Source of the DNA: Mya arenaria
Taxonomy: Eukaryota; Mollusca; Bivalvia; Myida; Myidae
Direction of reading: 5' to 3'
DNA: 64,000 nt
NCBI RefSeq assembly: GCF_026914265.1
Contig: NC_069135.1
Location: 61,246,738-61,310,737 of the forward strand
Part shown: in pieces, positions 10,259 through 21,739 of the stretch
Layout of the letters: every line of letters begins with the position of its first letter
Numbering within the stretch: the stretch's first letter is position 1
Program-made: the position numbers and the translations under genes
The notes under the pieces: model-generated
Databases searched by the model: none
Told to the model about the DNA's origin: nothing
What the model saw: the letters and a program-made list of their open reading frames with translations, nothing else

Positions 10259-11234
10259 CTTTCTGTGATGAAACTAGTCTATGTTTGTGTTGTTGCTGCT
10301 TCATCTCCTGCTGTCGATGTTGCTGCCATAATGCCGAAGTTGATTTACCCTCTTCCAACCTTCCTATTGCATTTTTAAAAGCTAGCAACTGCTCAGTTGC
10401 AGGGTCCCTGTGAAACTTGCACCGGGGAACTTTCCTCTTCCGGTCGACATCTTCCATGGCAGTCTGGAGACCTGCCAGCTCTTTCATAGCTCGCTTTCCT
10501 ACTACAAACAGATGCATGTTGTTGGCTTCATGTGCTGGTAGCTCAGACTTTAGTTTTTCAGTGTCTGATTTTATGTTTGTGCATTTCGACTTCAGGTCAC
10601 TTAGCAACATCTTGGATGTTTGTTTCTTCTGATCAATTTCTGCCAAGAGCTCGTTTTCCCTCTTATCCAGGTACTTGTTAATTTCAGTCCTGAATTTGCG
10701 AAGCTCATTGATATTGGTAAGGCTTTCCTCTTCAACTGATTTCATACCCGTTTTTATGTCGTGTGAAAGCTTGCTAATGTCAGTGACCATCTGCACAAGA
10801 CCAGTCTTTATACCGATGTATTCTACATCATATTTGTATCGTTTTGCTGCTTGAGAAATCTTTTCTACTTTACAAGAACGATGAACTTGCTTCTCAGCCA
10901 AACAATCTCCACACAGAAGGTCCTCATGATTGGGACAGAAGTATTTTATGAACTCTCTAGCATGGAGTTTACATGTTTCTGTGTACTTCTCATCTTCGCT
11001 CTCTGCAACGTGGTTTGGGGAAGGCATATTGCTATTTTCCTGCAGGACGTGAGTTTTGGTTATCTTTTGGTTCCGGTGTACTCGGGCACAGTTAGAACAC
11101 AGGAACTCCTTGCAGACGGGACAGAAGGCCTCGGGAAGGAATTTATTGCCATCTCCTGCGCATGGCTGGCAGTAGGTGGGGTCAGGAGCCGATCCTGATT
11201 CCATGGGTGCCTTTCTGCCTGGAACTGCATCCAT
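10259..11234 (-). CDS. B-box / coiled-coil (TRIM-like, RING-less) protein, first coding exon
   Basis: Seen: 976 coding bases from ATG at 11234 to a likely splice donor AAAG|GTGACT at 10259. If unspliced, the frame stops two codons later. Residues about 21-61 form an N-terminal Cys/His B-box-like finger (CQPCAGDGNK, CPVCKEFLCSNCARVHR). About 86-121 form a B-box 2 (CKLHAREFIKYFCPNH, CGDCL). A long heptad-rich coiled coil covers about 130-260 and a Gln/His-rich tail ends the exon. There is no RING before the fingers. Known: such proteins are scaffold-like members of the TRIM class, usually with a C-terminal propeller. The exon is clearly paralogous to those at 40264 and 43133, with the same layout and phase. 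No propeller exon was found downstream, so the gene may be incomplete or its second exon may be distant. Confidence 0.85.
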
Positions 11235-11548
11235 CCTTCAGAATGCCTTTAATATTTTAAAATATTTTCAGGTTACAATATGAAACAGACAGTTTTAACG
11301 AAGGGTGTTCCTTGTTCTATGTTTTGACAATATTTTTAAATCTAAAGTACTACACATGCTGAAACGAAAATACGTATTTTTTTAGCACAAAATACAAGAA
11401 AGGGTTAAATTCAGTCTTTAATGAGGGTCAGTCTCGTTTCGGCTCTAACCTTCCTTAACTGCTTTCCTTGGCCTAAAAACATCAGGAATTTGAGAATGAA
11501 TTTTAATGGCGTCTGTCTTTGTACTACAAGTGTAGTCAAATCTTCTAT
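11235..11548. other. Upstream flank of B-box exon
   Basis: AT-rich sequence 5' of the coding exon on the minus strand. It may hold a promoter or a 5' UTR intron, but I see no clear signal. Confidence 0.5.
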
Positions 11549-12050
11549 CAGAATTATCAGTGTGTGCATACCACGTGATAAATTAGGTCATATATGCTAC
11601 GCCAGAAGGCAATATTTTGCTTAAAATGAAAACTTTAATCAAAGATATCTTAAAGTACACCATTTTGAATGAAACAAAGGGCAGTCTATGCCGTTTAAAG
11701 AGCACGGCCTTCGTTTTATTACCAGAGTTGGATAAGGTGATTAGGTTCATCAAACACTTCGACAAACCTGTTTCCAAAATAATGTTTGGACAGTGTTCCG
11801 TCTGAGACGGCCATATTGTGAAAAGGTTTGTCGAAGTGTTTTAAGAAACTACACACTCAATCAATCTCTGGTAAAATACCAAAGGCGGGGCTCTGTAAGC
11901 GGCGTAGACTGCGCTATGTTTCCTTTAAAATGGTTTAGAAATAGGAAAGTTATCTTTGTTTAAAGTCTTTATTCGTGGCAAAATATTGCCTTCCGACGTA
12001 GCATTTATGACGCAATTTATCACATGGTATACATGTCCACTGATTATAGT
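11549..12050. mobile_element. Foldback element with ~230-bp imperfect inverted arms
   Basis: The left arm (11549-11788) and the right arm (11811-12050) are reverse complements over almost their whole length, with about 15-25% differences by eye. Anchors are GAAGGCAATATTTTGC (11605) against GCAAAATATTGCCTTC (11980), CACTTCGACAAACC (11757) against GGTTTGTCGAAGTG (11826), and GTGATAAATTAGG against CGCAATTTATCACAT. The loop is about 20 bases near 11789-11810. The short open frames here on both strands mirror each other because of the palindrome and are not genes. No flanking target duplication was fixed. Confidence 0.8.
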
Positions 12051-12990
12051 CACACAATTTGTTGGCGAAATTTACAAAAACAAAACCCTCAAAATATAGA
12101 TTTGCGCACATAAGAAAAAACATCAATTTTATTCAATATTATGTTTAACTCATTTGTCTTTTATGATCAAATAAAAAAGGCATTTGATTTGTGTATCATG
12201 TAGATAAAAAAAATAAAAGCATTTATAAATGGGATTTTCAATTCATAGCTACGTGGCCACAAATTCCGCACAAAAGCCAAAATATTGCATTGCATGCTGG
12301 GATGTTTTCAGCGTATCGCATGACCGTAAAATTCAACAAACGTGCACCATTTTTCAAGGGTATTTTGGTACACTTAAGGAGTAAAGTTAGTAATATTATA
12401 TAGCTGATAGCAGTCTTCGTCTTAACTGGGTTGCCCAAAGCCCGAGACAAGCAAATACTGTTTCGGACAAGTAAAAATTCCCAGGTGGTTGCCCGAACGG
12501 GCAAGTGCATTTTTCCGGAATTTAAATCTCTCAGTTTTCTTAATTTCTTCAGCAACAATTCATAAATCCTGAATGAACGTTCTAAATATTAGCTTTCGTA
12601 TATTTACGCATGAATTGGTGAAGTCACAGCATTCCAGGTGCTCAGCATTTGTAGTATTCAATTAATAAGCGTCTAAGCGTCTGCCCGACGCTTATTTATT
12701 AAATAATAAATTTATAAGCGTCTAAGCCTCTGCCCGAAACTTGGACGCTTATTAATTAAATTCTTCTCTAGTTTGTGTTTTTGTTTTCAATTTGCAGTTA
12801 TCCTTTAGGGAATAAATGATCACCTCAATTTGATTTTTGTTGGGTTTTTAAAAAATTATTTTGAGCAAGTTAAACTGTTTTTGGGCAAGTGGTTTTCTTC
12901 AATTACATGCCCAAAAGGACAAGTACTGAATTTTTTTTTAGGCAGACTGTGATAGCTCATATAGTAAAAAAACAAGAAAACAAGCAATTA
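12051..12990. other. Non-coding stretch with small palindromes
   Basis: Mostly AT-rich with no gene. It includes a GGTTGCCCGAACGGGCAAG motif near 12487 with related CAAGTAAA/GGGCAAGT words at 12430-12920, probably one decayed repeat, and the two hairpins listed separately. Confidence 0.5.
12664..12753. repeat. Two tandem related hairpins
   Basis: AATAAGCGTC ... GACGCTTATT (12664-12697) and TATAAGCGTC ... GGACGCTTATTA (about 12712-12753). Each encloses a TAAGC(G/C)TCTGCCCGA core. Two diverged copies of one small inverted repeat. Confidence 0.6.
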
Positions 12991-13219
12991 CGCGGGATGA
13001 TCCAAAATAAACAGGATTGTTCTCACATAACCAATATGGTTTAATATTTATACATCAACATATACATTAACAAGACGCGGATAGTATCCGCTACAAATAC
13101 TGACAATTTCATGAAAATAGTACGTATGTTGCGAAAGTTACAGGGCTCTGACGAAGGTCATTAACGCAGACCCGGCACACGCTGGATGCATTGGAATGAC
13201 GTTAACAGCGTAATCGACG

Positions 13220-14874
13220 TCATCCTAGTTTTTTTTCAAAATAATCGCCGTCACACTGGATGCACCGTTGGTGGCGATGAATCCATTGGTGGCGGAATAT
13301 ATCTCTATACCACTCAGAGTCATATTGTTTGATAATTTGTGATGTTGCCGTGCGGAGATCTGTCAGCGAATCGAAACAATTTCCTTTTAATTGTGTTTTG
13401 ATTGCCGGGAAGATGGCAAAATCAAAAGGTGCCAAATCTGGGGAATATGGTGGGTGCGAAATTGTCTCGAATCCAAGGACCCCGATCTCCAAACGTGTCG
13501 TCTGTGCAGTATGGGATGATGCATTGTCCATATGCAAAATGAAATTCTCGAGGGGAGTCCCCGGTCTCCTTTTCTGCAATGCGTGCACGAGGTCCCGGCG
13601 GAGTACTTGTTCAAGTGAAAAAGACATTACGGCCCGCATATGTGATAATAAGTGTGACAAGAAACGATTCGCTATATGTAACTTACAAAATTACGTTAGA
13701 TAAAGAGTATGGTATCACATATTTTAAAATAACACATATTTTTTGTTCATTTAAAATAAAAAAGGGGTACATAAATTGCTTAATATGTAGCAATTAAATA
13801 GTTTTTACTTCAAACATAAGGAAATATTTGAATTACATAGTGATATTTATATCAAAACTCGAAAATTGAATAACAACTAATTATCAAGTATAAAAAATAA
13901 TCCTGCCTTGCTTTAGTAATCTGCATTTATGGTCATATGGCTTGGGACGGCGTGGCTATGAATCATCCCGTGCATGTCAGCAAACATGATGAACATGTAC
14001 TTTCCGCAGCTCTTTGACACCCGGGCCTTCTTGGGAGGTGGGGATCCGCTTCGTTTCCACACGGCCGACTGCGATTTTGTCTCGGGGTCATAAAACCAAA
14101 GCCACGTCTCGTCTGTTGTTATAATCCTACTAAGAAAACCGTCTCCCTCCCGCTTATACCTTTGAAGGAAAGTTCTAGAATCATGGACACGGAGTTCTTT
14201 TCATGGTCTTTTAACAGGCATGGAACCCAGAGTGCATGAACCTGCAAGCATTATTTTTTTTTAAATTGAAAAATCATTTGTGAAAATAAAAAAAAACGTG
14301 TATTAATTCAATTACTAATTCAATTATTAAGTTATTTAGATCCTTAGACTGGGCAAGTTAGTTTGATAAATTATTTCTGATCTAATTAAAATACGTTTTT
14401 TTAACATAAAGATGCTGAATCATTTATGAGCAACTATTTTTAAGAAATAATAGTTTCATATCGTATTATTAATGCACACACCTTCGACATTTGTAGATCC
14501 TCAGTAAGTATTCTTTGAATTGTTCCATAGCCAACACCGAACATCTCCGACAACGTCCTGACCTTTAACCCTCGGTCCTTTGCTAATGCGTCAGCGATTG
14601 ACGTCACCAATGTCGCACCGTATTTCTTTTTTCTTCCTCTACCCTCATCATCTTTAAGGCTCTCTCTGCCGTCGCGGAAACGCTGATGCCATTCAAAAAC
14701 CAGACTGCGACTGACACCAGTGTTCTTTACACTTGTCGTCTGTATCATCTTGTAGGTTTGTGTCGGCGTTTTCCCTAATTCACTACAAAACTTAATAACT
14801 GCCCGAGCTTCAATGCGATCTGATGACGCCATTTCGTACACTCTGATCGTTGTTTCTAGTTTTGAATGATACAT
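13220..14874 (-). pseudogene. Mariner (Tc1/mariner, DD34D) transposase, broken in three pieces
   Basis: Seen on the minus strand in order. 14874-14440 is the N-terminal HTH part (FCSELGKTPTQTYKMIQ, then VFEWHQRFRDGRESLKDDEG). About 14190-13930 carries the first catalytic block (IITTDETWLWFYDPETKSQS, first D). 13660-13220 carries the second and third catalytic blocks (HMDNASSHTA, then HPPYSPDLAPFDF). There are 34 residues between the second and third Asp, the DD34D spacing of mariner, and all three catalytic Asp are kept. The gene is interrupted by AT-rich inserted stretches at about 14240-14440 and 13670-13925, and the piece boundaries are out of frame. Known: the protein cuts and pastes its element at TA sites. 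I could not pair terminal inverted repeats. Confidence 0.88.
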
Positions 14875-15312
14875 TTACTTGTTCGCATATAACGTTCAAA
14901 TGACGTCAAACTTGCATATGACGTCACAAATACTTCAAATGACGTTTTGGCGGTTTTTCAATATTATCTGAGCTATAGTGTTGGAGGTTATTACAAATGC
15001 ATTACACATATGTTAACTGTACATTTTACTGCGCCAGTTGCGCGTTACCATGGTATTAAAAGGGGCCGTTTTGAGAAAAGTGCAATACAAACATATTCGG
15101 CAATAGCAATCGATAGAAAATACTTAGCAGGTTAAAACGGTATATATATATTGTTACACTTGAAAACTCCGTTTTTTACACAACCTGTCAGCTCTGTCCC
15201 AGATTTACAGATATCAAGATACTTGATAAACAATCGACACATGTAAGTGTTTTATGATATCTGAATATGTTTTTTGGGGGGTATGACATACATGTAAATA
15301 TATATGTGTGTA
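14875..15312. other. Flank of the mariner; nothing recognised
   Basis: Includes repeated CAAATGACGT words at 14895-14945 and otherwise unremarkable AT-rich sequence. Confidence 0.5.
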
Positions 15313-15823
15313 TGCAACAGTCATTTGTAACCACGCACCACCCCCAGGTCCAGGGAATAGCGGAGAAAAACTGCTGATAAAATCCCTGCCAAATGCCCCC
15401 GCACCCCAGGTAAGGCCCATTCCCCGGTATTTTTGCAAGAAGAAAAAAACACCACATATACACGCACTGCGGGGACACCTGGAAGATAAAAACCAGGCCC
15501 ATTTGCCGGGCTATCCGGGCTAGAACCACAGGTGCTCGTCACATTGCCTGGATACAGTAATACATACTTATTTCATATTTTCTTATTTTTTTTATTTTTT
15601 TTTTAATTTATTTTTTTAATTATTTCGGTCAAGATAAAAAAAAATAAAATTAAATGACATATATTTACTATTTTGACCAAAATAAATAATAAAAAAAATA
15701 AAAAAATGTTTTTATTAAAAATAAAAAATTATGAAAAAAAATGTATTACTGTATCCAGGCAATGTGACGAGCACCTTTGCCTGGAACTGTGGGGGGGGGA
15801 GCTGGTTACAATAGACTGGTGCA
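15313..15823. mobile_element. MITE (23-bp TIR family) split by a second MITE
   Basis: The left TIR starts TGCAACAGTCATTTGTAACC at 15313. The right end at 15803-15823 is the inverse (GGTTACAATAGACTGGTGCA). The GC-rich body matches the intact copy at 35358-35623: CCAGG, GGGAATAGC, AAGGCCCATTCCCCG, CACCTGGAAG, GGCCCATTT, GGCTATCC. It is interrupted at 15531-15775 by another element. Confidence 0.85.
15531..15775. mobile_element. 245-bp palindromic MITE nested in the MITE above
   Basis: The arms 15531-15565 and 15741-15775 are perfect 35-bp inverted repeats starting GGTGCTCGTCACATTGCCTG. The inner part is almost pure A/T but keeps a further imperfect inverted pairing (TTATTTCGGTCAAGAT at about 15620 against ATTTTGACCAAAATAA at about 15672). 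Perfect long arms suggest recent insertion. Confidence 0.9.
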
Positions 15824-16131
15824 TTAATAGTAGGCAATAACAGTATTGTAGAAATTTGAATTTATAACAGAGATAATTTCAAAATTGGGCTGCGAGGATA
15901 CTCTGCGCAAAGACCGTTTAGTACTTTTTCTGGGATGGTGGACGTCTCGAGTCTTCCATAGTAAAAAAATTGTCAAAATACTTGTTGAAGGACATTTAGG
16001 TGGATAAATGACAATTTGAAGACAAAATTATTTAAACTGATGCAAATTAACGCTATAAAGATTTATATGTGTTGGCTATTTACAGATCCTCTTGAAATCC
16101 CATCAAACAACACTGAGGACTATGGAAGCTT
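15824..16131. other. No feature recognised
   Basis: AT-rich spacer between two MITEs. Confidence 0.5.
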
Positions 16132-16139
16132 CTTAGGTA

Positions 16140-16424
16140 CACAGTGATTTGGAGGGAATGAGCTGAATTTTGACCTTTACAAAATTTAGTGACATTTTAC
16201 CTAAAATAACCTAAAATATTTATTTTTTTCTTCAGATTCATCAAAGGGGTCACTCATACCAACTATCTAGCATAAATAACTATGAATTAAGGCACATAGA
16301 CAATTCGAGATTTTCTGACTTTGTAAAAGTGCCGTAATTCAAATATATTTTAGGTTATTTTAGGTAAAATGTCACTAAATTTTGTAAAGGTCAAAATTCA
16401 GCTCGTTCCCTCCAAATCACTGTG
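16140..16424. mobile_element. hAT-like MITE with 8-bp target site duplication
   Basis: A 285-bp element with ~85-bp inverted ends that begin CACAGTGATTTGGAGGGAA and end with the inverse. Flanked by the direct repeat CTTAGGTA at 16132-16139 and 16425-16432. An 8-bp duplication and CA(C)AGTG ends fit the hAT superfamily. The core has no coding capacity, so movement would depend on a transposase supplied elsewhere. Confidence 0.88.
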
Positions 16425-16432
16425 CTTAGGTA

Positions 16433-17302
16433 CGGACCTTATTGGGTACGATCGACACAGCTATAACGAACTTTGACGATGTAGCATTTACCTCAGAAGT
16501 AAACCCATCATATAAAATAGAATACAAAACTTAAAATAATACACATACACGTAAAGATACTTACAACGTGGGGGCTACAAAGATGTGCCTAGGACAACAA
16601 AAACGAGCTAATCAAGTAAGTACTATCTGGGTTACAGAATATCCGTTTACGAACAACCATTACATTAACTAAACATACAGGAAAGAGTTATGCATCCTGA
16701 ATAAGGGTTAAAGTGGGAAGGGGAATAAAATACAGAAAAAAAATAAAGTAAAAATTTGCAACATAGAAAATATAATATATGTCATGATTAAACATCTATA
16801 ATGCGTTTCAAATACTGCAGAACCAAGGAAATAAAAATGCTTTTCCTTTTAATGTTTACCAAATTGGCTAAAATTGTCAAACATTATATCTTGCTTCATG
16901 TGACACTACAGTTTCTTCGTTAAACACAACGATTTTGAACATTTCCCAAGAATTTTAAATTTATATAAATATAAAGCCTCCATTTTGAATTTAAAGAATC
17001 TTAAAATATCAACAGACCCATTCCCAAATATATATTTCCTTCAAATTCCATTGAAAAAATATGAAAAATAGCATGATCATATTTACCCACAAGGGGCTAG
17101 TTCCATTGGCCTGATAACCTTAATGACCACGCACCCTGCCCCTCAGTAGTCTCAAAACATTCAACAAATGACTGAATGTGTAAAACCTTCTCAATGATAC
17201 AATGGGAACTATGTACAGGGATATGCAATCACACCCAATACATATTATGCGTATTTATAATCAATCATTTTGTGTTTTAAGGGCTGCAAAAATGTTGGGG
17301 GT
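16433..17302. other. No feature recognised
   Basis: 870 bases of AT-rich sequence. No frame with a recognisable domain and no repeat structure noticed. Confidence 0.5.
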
Positions 17303-17309
17303 GGTGTAA

Positions 17310-17504
17310 TGTTGTCAGTGTAATGTATATAACAGACCCAAAACAGGATGGTTTAAAATAGCATTATTACATTCATACAGATACGCATACGATTTTGAAT
17401 CCAATCAATAACTGAACTATAAACATACATGCAACTGTTAGCCAGAGGCGGGCATAATACACAGAGGCGGGTTTATCAATACTGGGCTCTGATTGGCCAC
17501 TACA
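17310..17504 (-). repeat. Gypsy-1 3' LTR
   Basis: On plus it begins TGTTGTCAGTGTAATG and ends GGCCACTACA. It matches 31075-31271 almost throughout. A polypurine tract (AAAGGAAGGA on the minus strand, about 17505-17514) abuts it as expected for a 3' LTR. Confidence 0.9.
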
Positions 17505-17514
17505 TCCTTCCTTT

Positions 17515-18290
17515 ACACGGATTTGATTTAACTTATATGCAAAAAAAATCAAAAAAAAATCATATAAACATATTTTCCTGAATTATTCAGAAAACATTTT
17601 ATTATTTAATTTTAACATAAACTATCATTTTCTTAAATATTATTGCAATAATCAAATCATTTGCAACCATGTATCAAATAAACAAGATTATTGTCTGTCT
17701 ATAAATTTACCTCTGACCCTTTTTCCTCGCAAATTTAGAAAATGTCAGGTAATAAAACTCTCACTGTCTAATAGCACACACATTATATAGATCATTAAGA
17801 ACAAGCATTAAATTCGAATGTTAGAAATCCGGCTTGTGCCTATAGCATTAAGATGATATCATGTAAATGGTTTGACCGGGAAGAGATTTGCCCAGCAAAT
17901 GTCTGTTTAATTATCATTATGCGGATGTAAATCAGTTTCGGATCTTTGCAATGTTCTGGTCAATCGGACGCTCCCAGAATTTTGAGGTTCATTAATATTA
18001 CTCCATGGAATTGGTTAACACACTTCACGAATTAAGTTTATTAACATTTTGCATGTGAATAGTTTTTTTTCTTGTTATTTTTTAATAAGTTTTATTATGA
18101 CCTATTGGTTTCAAACACCTTTTCTATTATTATTTTTAAATCCAGCACCATTAACACACTATTATCATCATCAAGAAACTCATTTATACTATGCGGGCAT
18201 TAGTATGGCCTGGATAAAAAATATCTCACAATTAACACTCATTCAATCACGATAACGTATCGGCTAATGACGACGTCTGTTTGATCGACG
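17515..18290 (-). other. Gypsy-1 3' untranslated region
   Basis: AT-rich sequence between the end of integrase and the polypurine tract of Gypsy-1. No frame recognised. Confidence 0.5.
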
Positions 18291-19505
18291 TTATTTGTTT
18301 TCGTTGTTATGCTGCTCACGCAGCCCTGAAAGCTGTTTATATTGTTGGCTGTGTGTTGGCGGTACAGGTACCAACTTAAAGTGTGCGGCATCGCGTGTCA
18401 TTTCACGGTCACCATAGCTTACTGTGACCATGGATTCCTTTCGTCTGACGACGCATCCCCATTTATGAGTGAATGGCGTTGTCAATTTATTTTGTTTCGA
18501 TTGTTAAACAAAGACCGGATCGCCTGGCTGTTATATACACGGTTTTGCCTTCCGTTTCTTATCGGCATACTTTTTGTTCTTTTGCTTTGATTTAGTGTCC
18601 CTTTTGCGTACATATATATATCATTTCTCGGCACGGTAAATGTTGGAAGTTTTGTCTTTATTTTGCGATTGAATATTATTTCAGATGGCGAACGTCCTGT
18701 GCTTGGATGTGGGGTTGATCTGTTATTCATTAGAAAATAGTAAGTTCAGATTTAAAGTTCTTTTCAGACGCTGTCGCAGTTTCCATTGTTTTTACTGGTG
18801 GCTTCATAAATGCTCCTACCAATCCGTTGGCTTGTGTGGCTAGTTGGGTTATCTTCCGGTGTTTGAACCCGATACCGCTCGCAAATTGCGTAAATTCATG
18901 GCCATTGAACGGCGTTCCGTTGTCGTATTTGACCACACTTGGAATTGAGAACATTCCGAAATTCTTTCAAGGTGCGATATGACATTTTGTGCAGTCAGGC
19001 TTGTTAGTCCTTCAACTAATGGGTATCTACTGTAGTCACAGATAACTACCATAAAATATTCTCCTGTGGGAAACGGCCCACAAAAATCAACTGACACTTC
19101 ATCCCACGGTTTCTTTGGTAATGGGCTTGGCTTGATGGGTTCTGCCGTCGTTTGTGGTGATGCAGTCATGCATGGTATGCAATTATTGCATTGCTCGTCG
19201 ACTAATTTGTCCAGATAGGGGAACCAGCAGGTTTCTCGTAAGACCGCTTTTGTTCTGTTTCTCTCTTGGTGACCCTCGTGTGCTAGGTTAATAACTTTCG
19301 ATTGCAGGCTGTTTGGGATGCACAGCTTGATTCCTTGTAGGAGAACGTTTCCATGCTCTGTTGACAGGACGGTCAATTCGTCTGCAAGCTGCTGATAACA
19401 GATATTGCTGCCATCACCGGCGCATGTTTGCTTAATACACGTGTTGTTTTGAAGCGCGGAAATTATGCATGTCAGCAAACAATCTTGGGCTGTGGCACTT
19501 GCCAC
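18291..19505 (-). pseudogene. Gypsy-1 integrase
   Basis: In three overlapping frames. 19505-18849 has the HHCC zinc finger (HEGHQERNRTKAVLRETC, then CNNCIPC) and the first catalytic Asp (VSVDFCGPFPTGEYFMV). 18954-18730 has the second Asp (VKYDNGTPFNGHEF). 18730-18291 is the C-terminal part (SPSEIIFNRKIKTKLP) with a basic tail. At the third catalytic position, normally NGLVE, the sequence reads NGLVG, so the Glu of the D,D,E triad is lost. Frameshifts near 18900 and 18480. Known: the enzyme inserts the retroelement DNA into the genome. This copy cannot. Confidence 0.88.
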
Positions 19506-19597
19506 GTATTGGAGATTTAATAGGCCTCTCTCAAATTATATGCTTACCTTGCATTCCATAACCAGAGCGAGGCTAGCTAAACAAGAATCTAAACACA

Positions 19598-21457
19598 ATG
19601 GCTGACCACCTGATAAGCCCAAGCACGAAGCAACTCAGTGCAAAATCTGCTTTACATTGCTGTGTACCTTTATGTAACTCAGATTCTAGGTATGATAATA
19701 ACATACACTTCCATAAAGTACCTAAATATTCAATTATGAAAAAGAAATGGATTGTGAAAATAAGACGAGATGAAGGAGAACATTTCAAGGTAAATTCAAT
19801 TTGTTTTCTATTAAACTAAGGCTATTTGTCTGACAATGTAATGAAAACATTTGCTATAAGACACATGTTCATAGGCTGAATTGCTTTAAAAAAGTAACAC
19901 TTAAGCATGTCATTTCAAAATAAATATTAGTAATAAACAATCAAAAAGAAACATAAACAATGCTTAGCAATAAAGTTTAGTGGGTCAGTGCAGACACTTA
20001 GCAATACCGTATTTATGCTAAACAGCATTGATAAACAAGAATTTGATTTCAGATCACCAAGATGACGGTAGTTTGTTCAAAACATTTCAAACAAGAAAAT
20101 TATAGGGCACGGACACCAGTCCGGAAGTGTCTCAAGCCAACTTCTGTACCGTCTGTGTTTGATTGGAGCAGTGACCAACCAATGAGGAGAGCATTGAAGA
20201 GGAAGATCTTGGCAGATGATAGGTATGTAAACAAAGTAAAATAACACATATGCAAGTATTATATTTAATGAGCATATTACACATCAAAATGAAAAATAAA
20301 TGTGATATTATAAGCTGTAATGTTTAATGTAAACAAACTTAATACATGCACATGTATGAAAATTAAATGTGATATTATAAGCTGTAATGTTTAATGTAAA
20401 CAAACTTAATACATGCACATGTATATGTATTCATTTTGTTTTCAGTGTTCAGGTGTCAACTGGTGATGACAGTCTACCTCAACAAGCATCAAGTTCAACT
20501 GCTGAATTCACAGCGACACTAATTCAAGAATATACTATTGAAATTGAAAGGCTGCAAAAAGAGCTGGCTGACCAGAAAGTTGAAAATGAAAATCTCAACC
20601 AGCAACTTCAACTTGAAAAGTTTGGCATCACTAGGTTTTTATTAGATAGTTCATTAGTTTCATTCTATACTGGATTTTCACCATACTTTGCATTTGTCAC
20701 ATTTTTTGACATCATAAAACCCTCAGCTCAGACGATGCAGTCGGCCTATTACAGAAGTAGTGGAACAATTAGTTTAGCTGGACGTAAACGAAATATGTTG
20801 TTAATTGACGAAATGTTCATGTTTTTTTGTCGCTTAAAAGCAGGATTGTTAAAACAAGATTTGAGTGTCAGATTCAATTGCTCTCTTTCAACTGTAGGCA
20901 GGAATATTATAACATGGGTTATTTTTCTTTACTTTACGCTTGGCTTATTACCTATATGGATTTCTAGAGATGAGATTGACAAACACATGCCAGAAAGTTT
21001 TAAACAACTATATCCTCGAACAAAAGTAGTAATTGATTGTACTGAATTAAAAACCCAAATGGCATCTTCATTTATTTTAAATTCTTAAACATATTCTAGC
21101 TACAAAGGATCACCAGCAGTCAAGTGTCTTTTAGGTATAGCCCCACATGGTGCTGTTACTTTTGTTTCCAGTCTTTATACTGGGTCTATGTCTGATGTTG
21201 AAATAACACAACTTTGTGGACTACTGGACCTTTTAGAACCTAATGATGATGTAATGGCAGATAAAGGTTTTACTTTAAAGAAATTTTTAAGTAAAATTGG
21301 TGTTACTTTAAACATACCAGATTTTTTAAGCAACAAAAAACAATTTGATGTAAAAGAAGTAGAGAACATTGAACAAATTGCACGTCTTCGAATACACATT
21401 GAAAGAATGAACAGGCGTATTAAAGAAAAAACATTTGTTTGATTCACCAATCCCATG
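19598..21457 (+). pseudogene. ISL2EU transposase: THAP finger + coiled coil + DDE domain
   Basis: Three exons can be read. 19598-19789 encodes the start of the THAP C2CH finger (HCCVPLCNSDSR, then KKKWIVKIRRDEG) with donor AAG|GTAAAT. 20053-20222 encodes the rest (TVVCSKHFKQENY) with acceptor GATTTCAG and donor AG|GTATGT. The third exon, from 20446 (acceptor TTTTGTTTTCAG), encodes a coiled coil (IEIERLQKELADQKVENENL) and the DDE_Tnp_4 catalytic domain (VVIDCTE, GSMSDVE, DVMADKGF, then RLRIHIERMNRR). Phases 0 and 2 join correctly. TAA at 21086-21088 interrupts the DDE domain, apparently in place of CAA, and a frameshift in the A-run near 21425 destroys the end. Confidence 0.87.
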
Positions 21458-21739
21458 GTCGTTGGTTGGTTCTGTCAATCAGTTATAGACGGTGGCATGC
21501 ATTATAGCCAACTTTAAAGGTCCACTTTGTTTTTTACATTTTGCCAAACATCTCGATTAAAGTAAACTGTTTCGCAGTGATGAGCATTACTACACCATAC
21601 AAACAAATCACACCATTCAAGACCAGTAACTGCTAGCTGTGTCAACACAATAATAATAAGTATGATTTATTTTAAGATGCAAATTCCCTGTGTCATCTCT
21701 GGTCAAATAGGGGACTTCTAGAACACTTGTAGCTTGGGG

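Noticed and set aside
11583..11805. Two overlapping frames on opposite strands
   Set aside because: They lie in the arm of the foldback element and mirror its inverted copy.
15188..15542. Several open frames of 70-113 codons on both strands
   Set aside because: They fall inside the GC-rich body of a MITE, whose second copy at 35.4-35.6 kb gives similar unrelated frames.
17310..17504. Solo LTR
   Set aside because: A polypurine tract and integrase lie directly inside it and the partner LTR is at 31075, so it is the 3' LTR of Gypsy-1.
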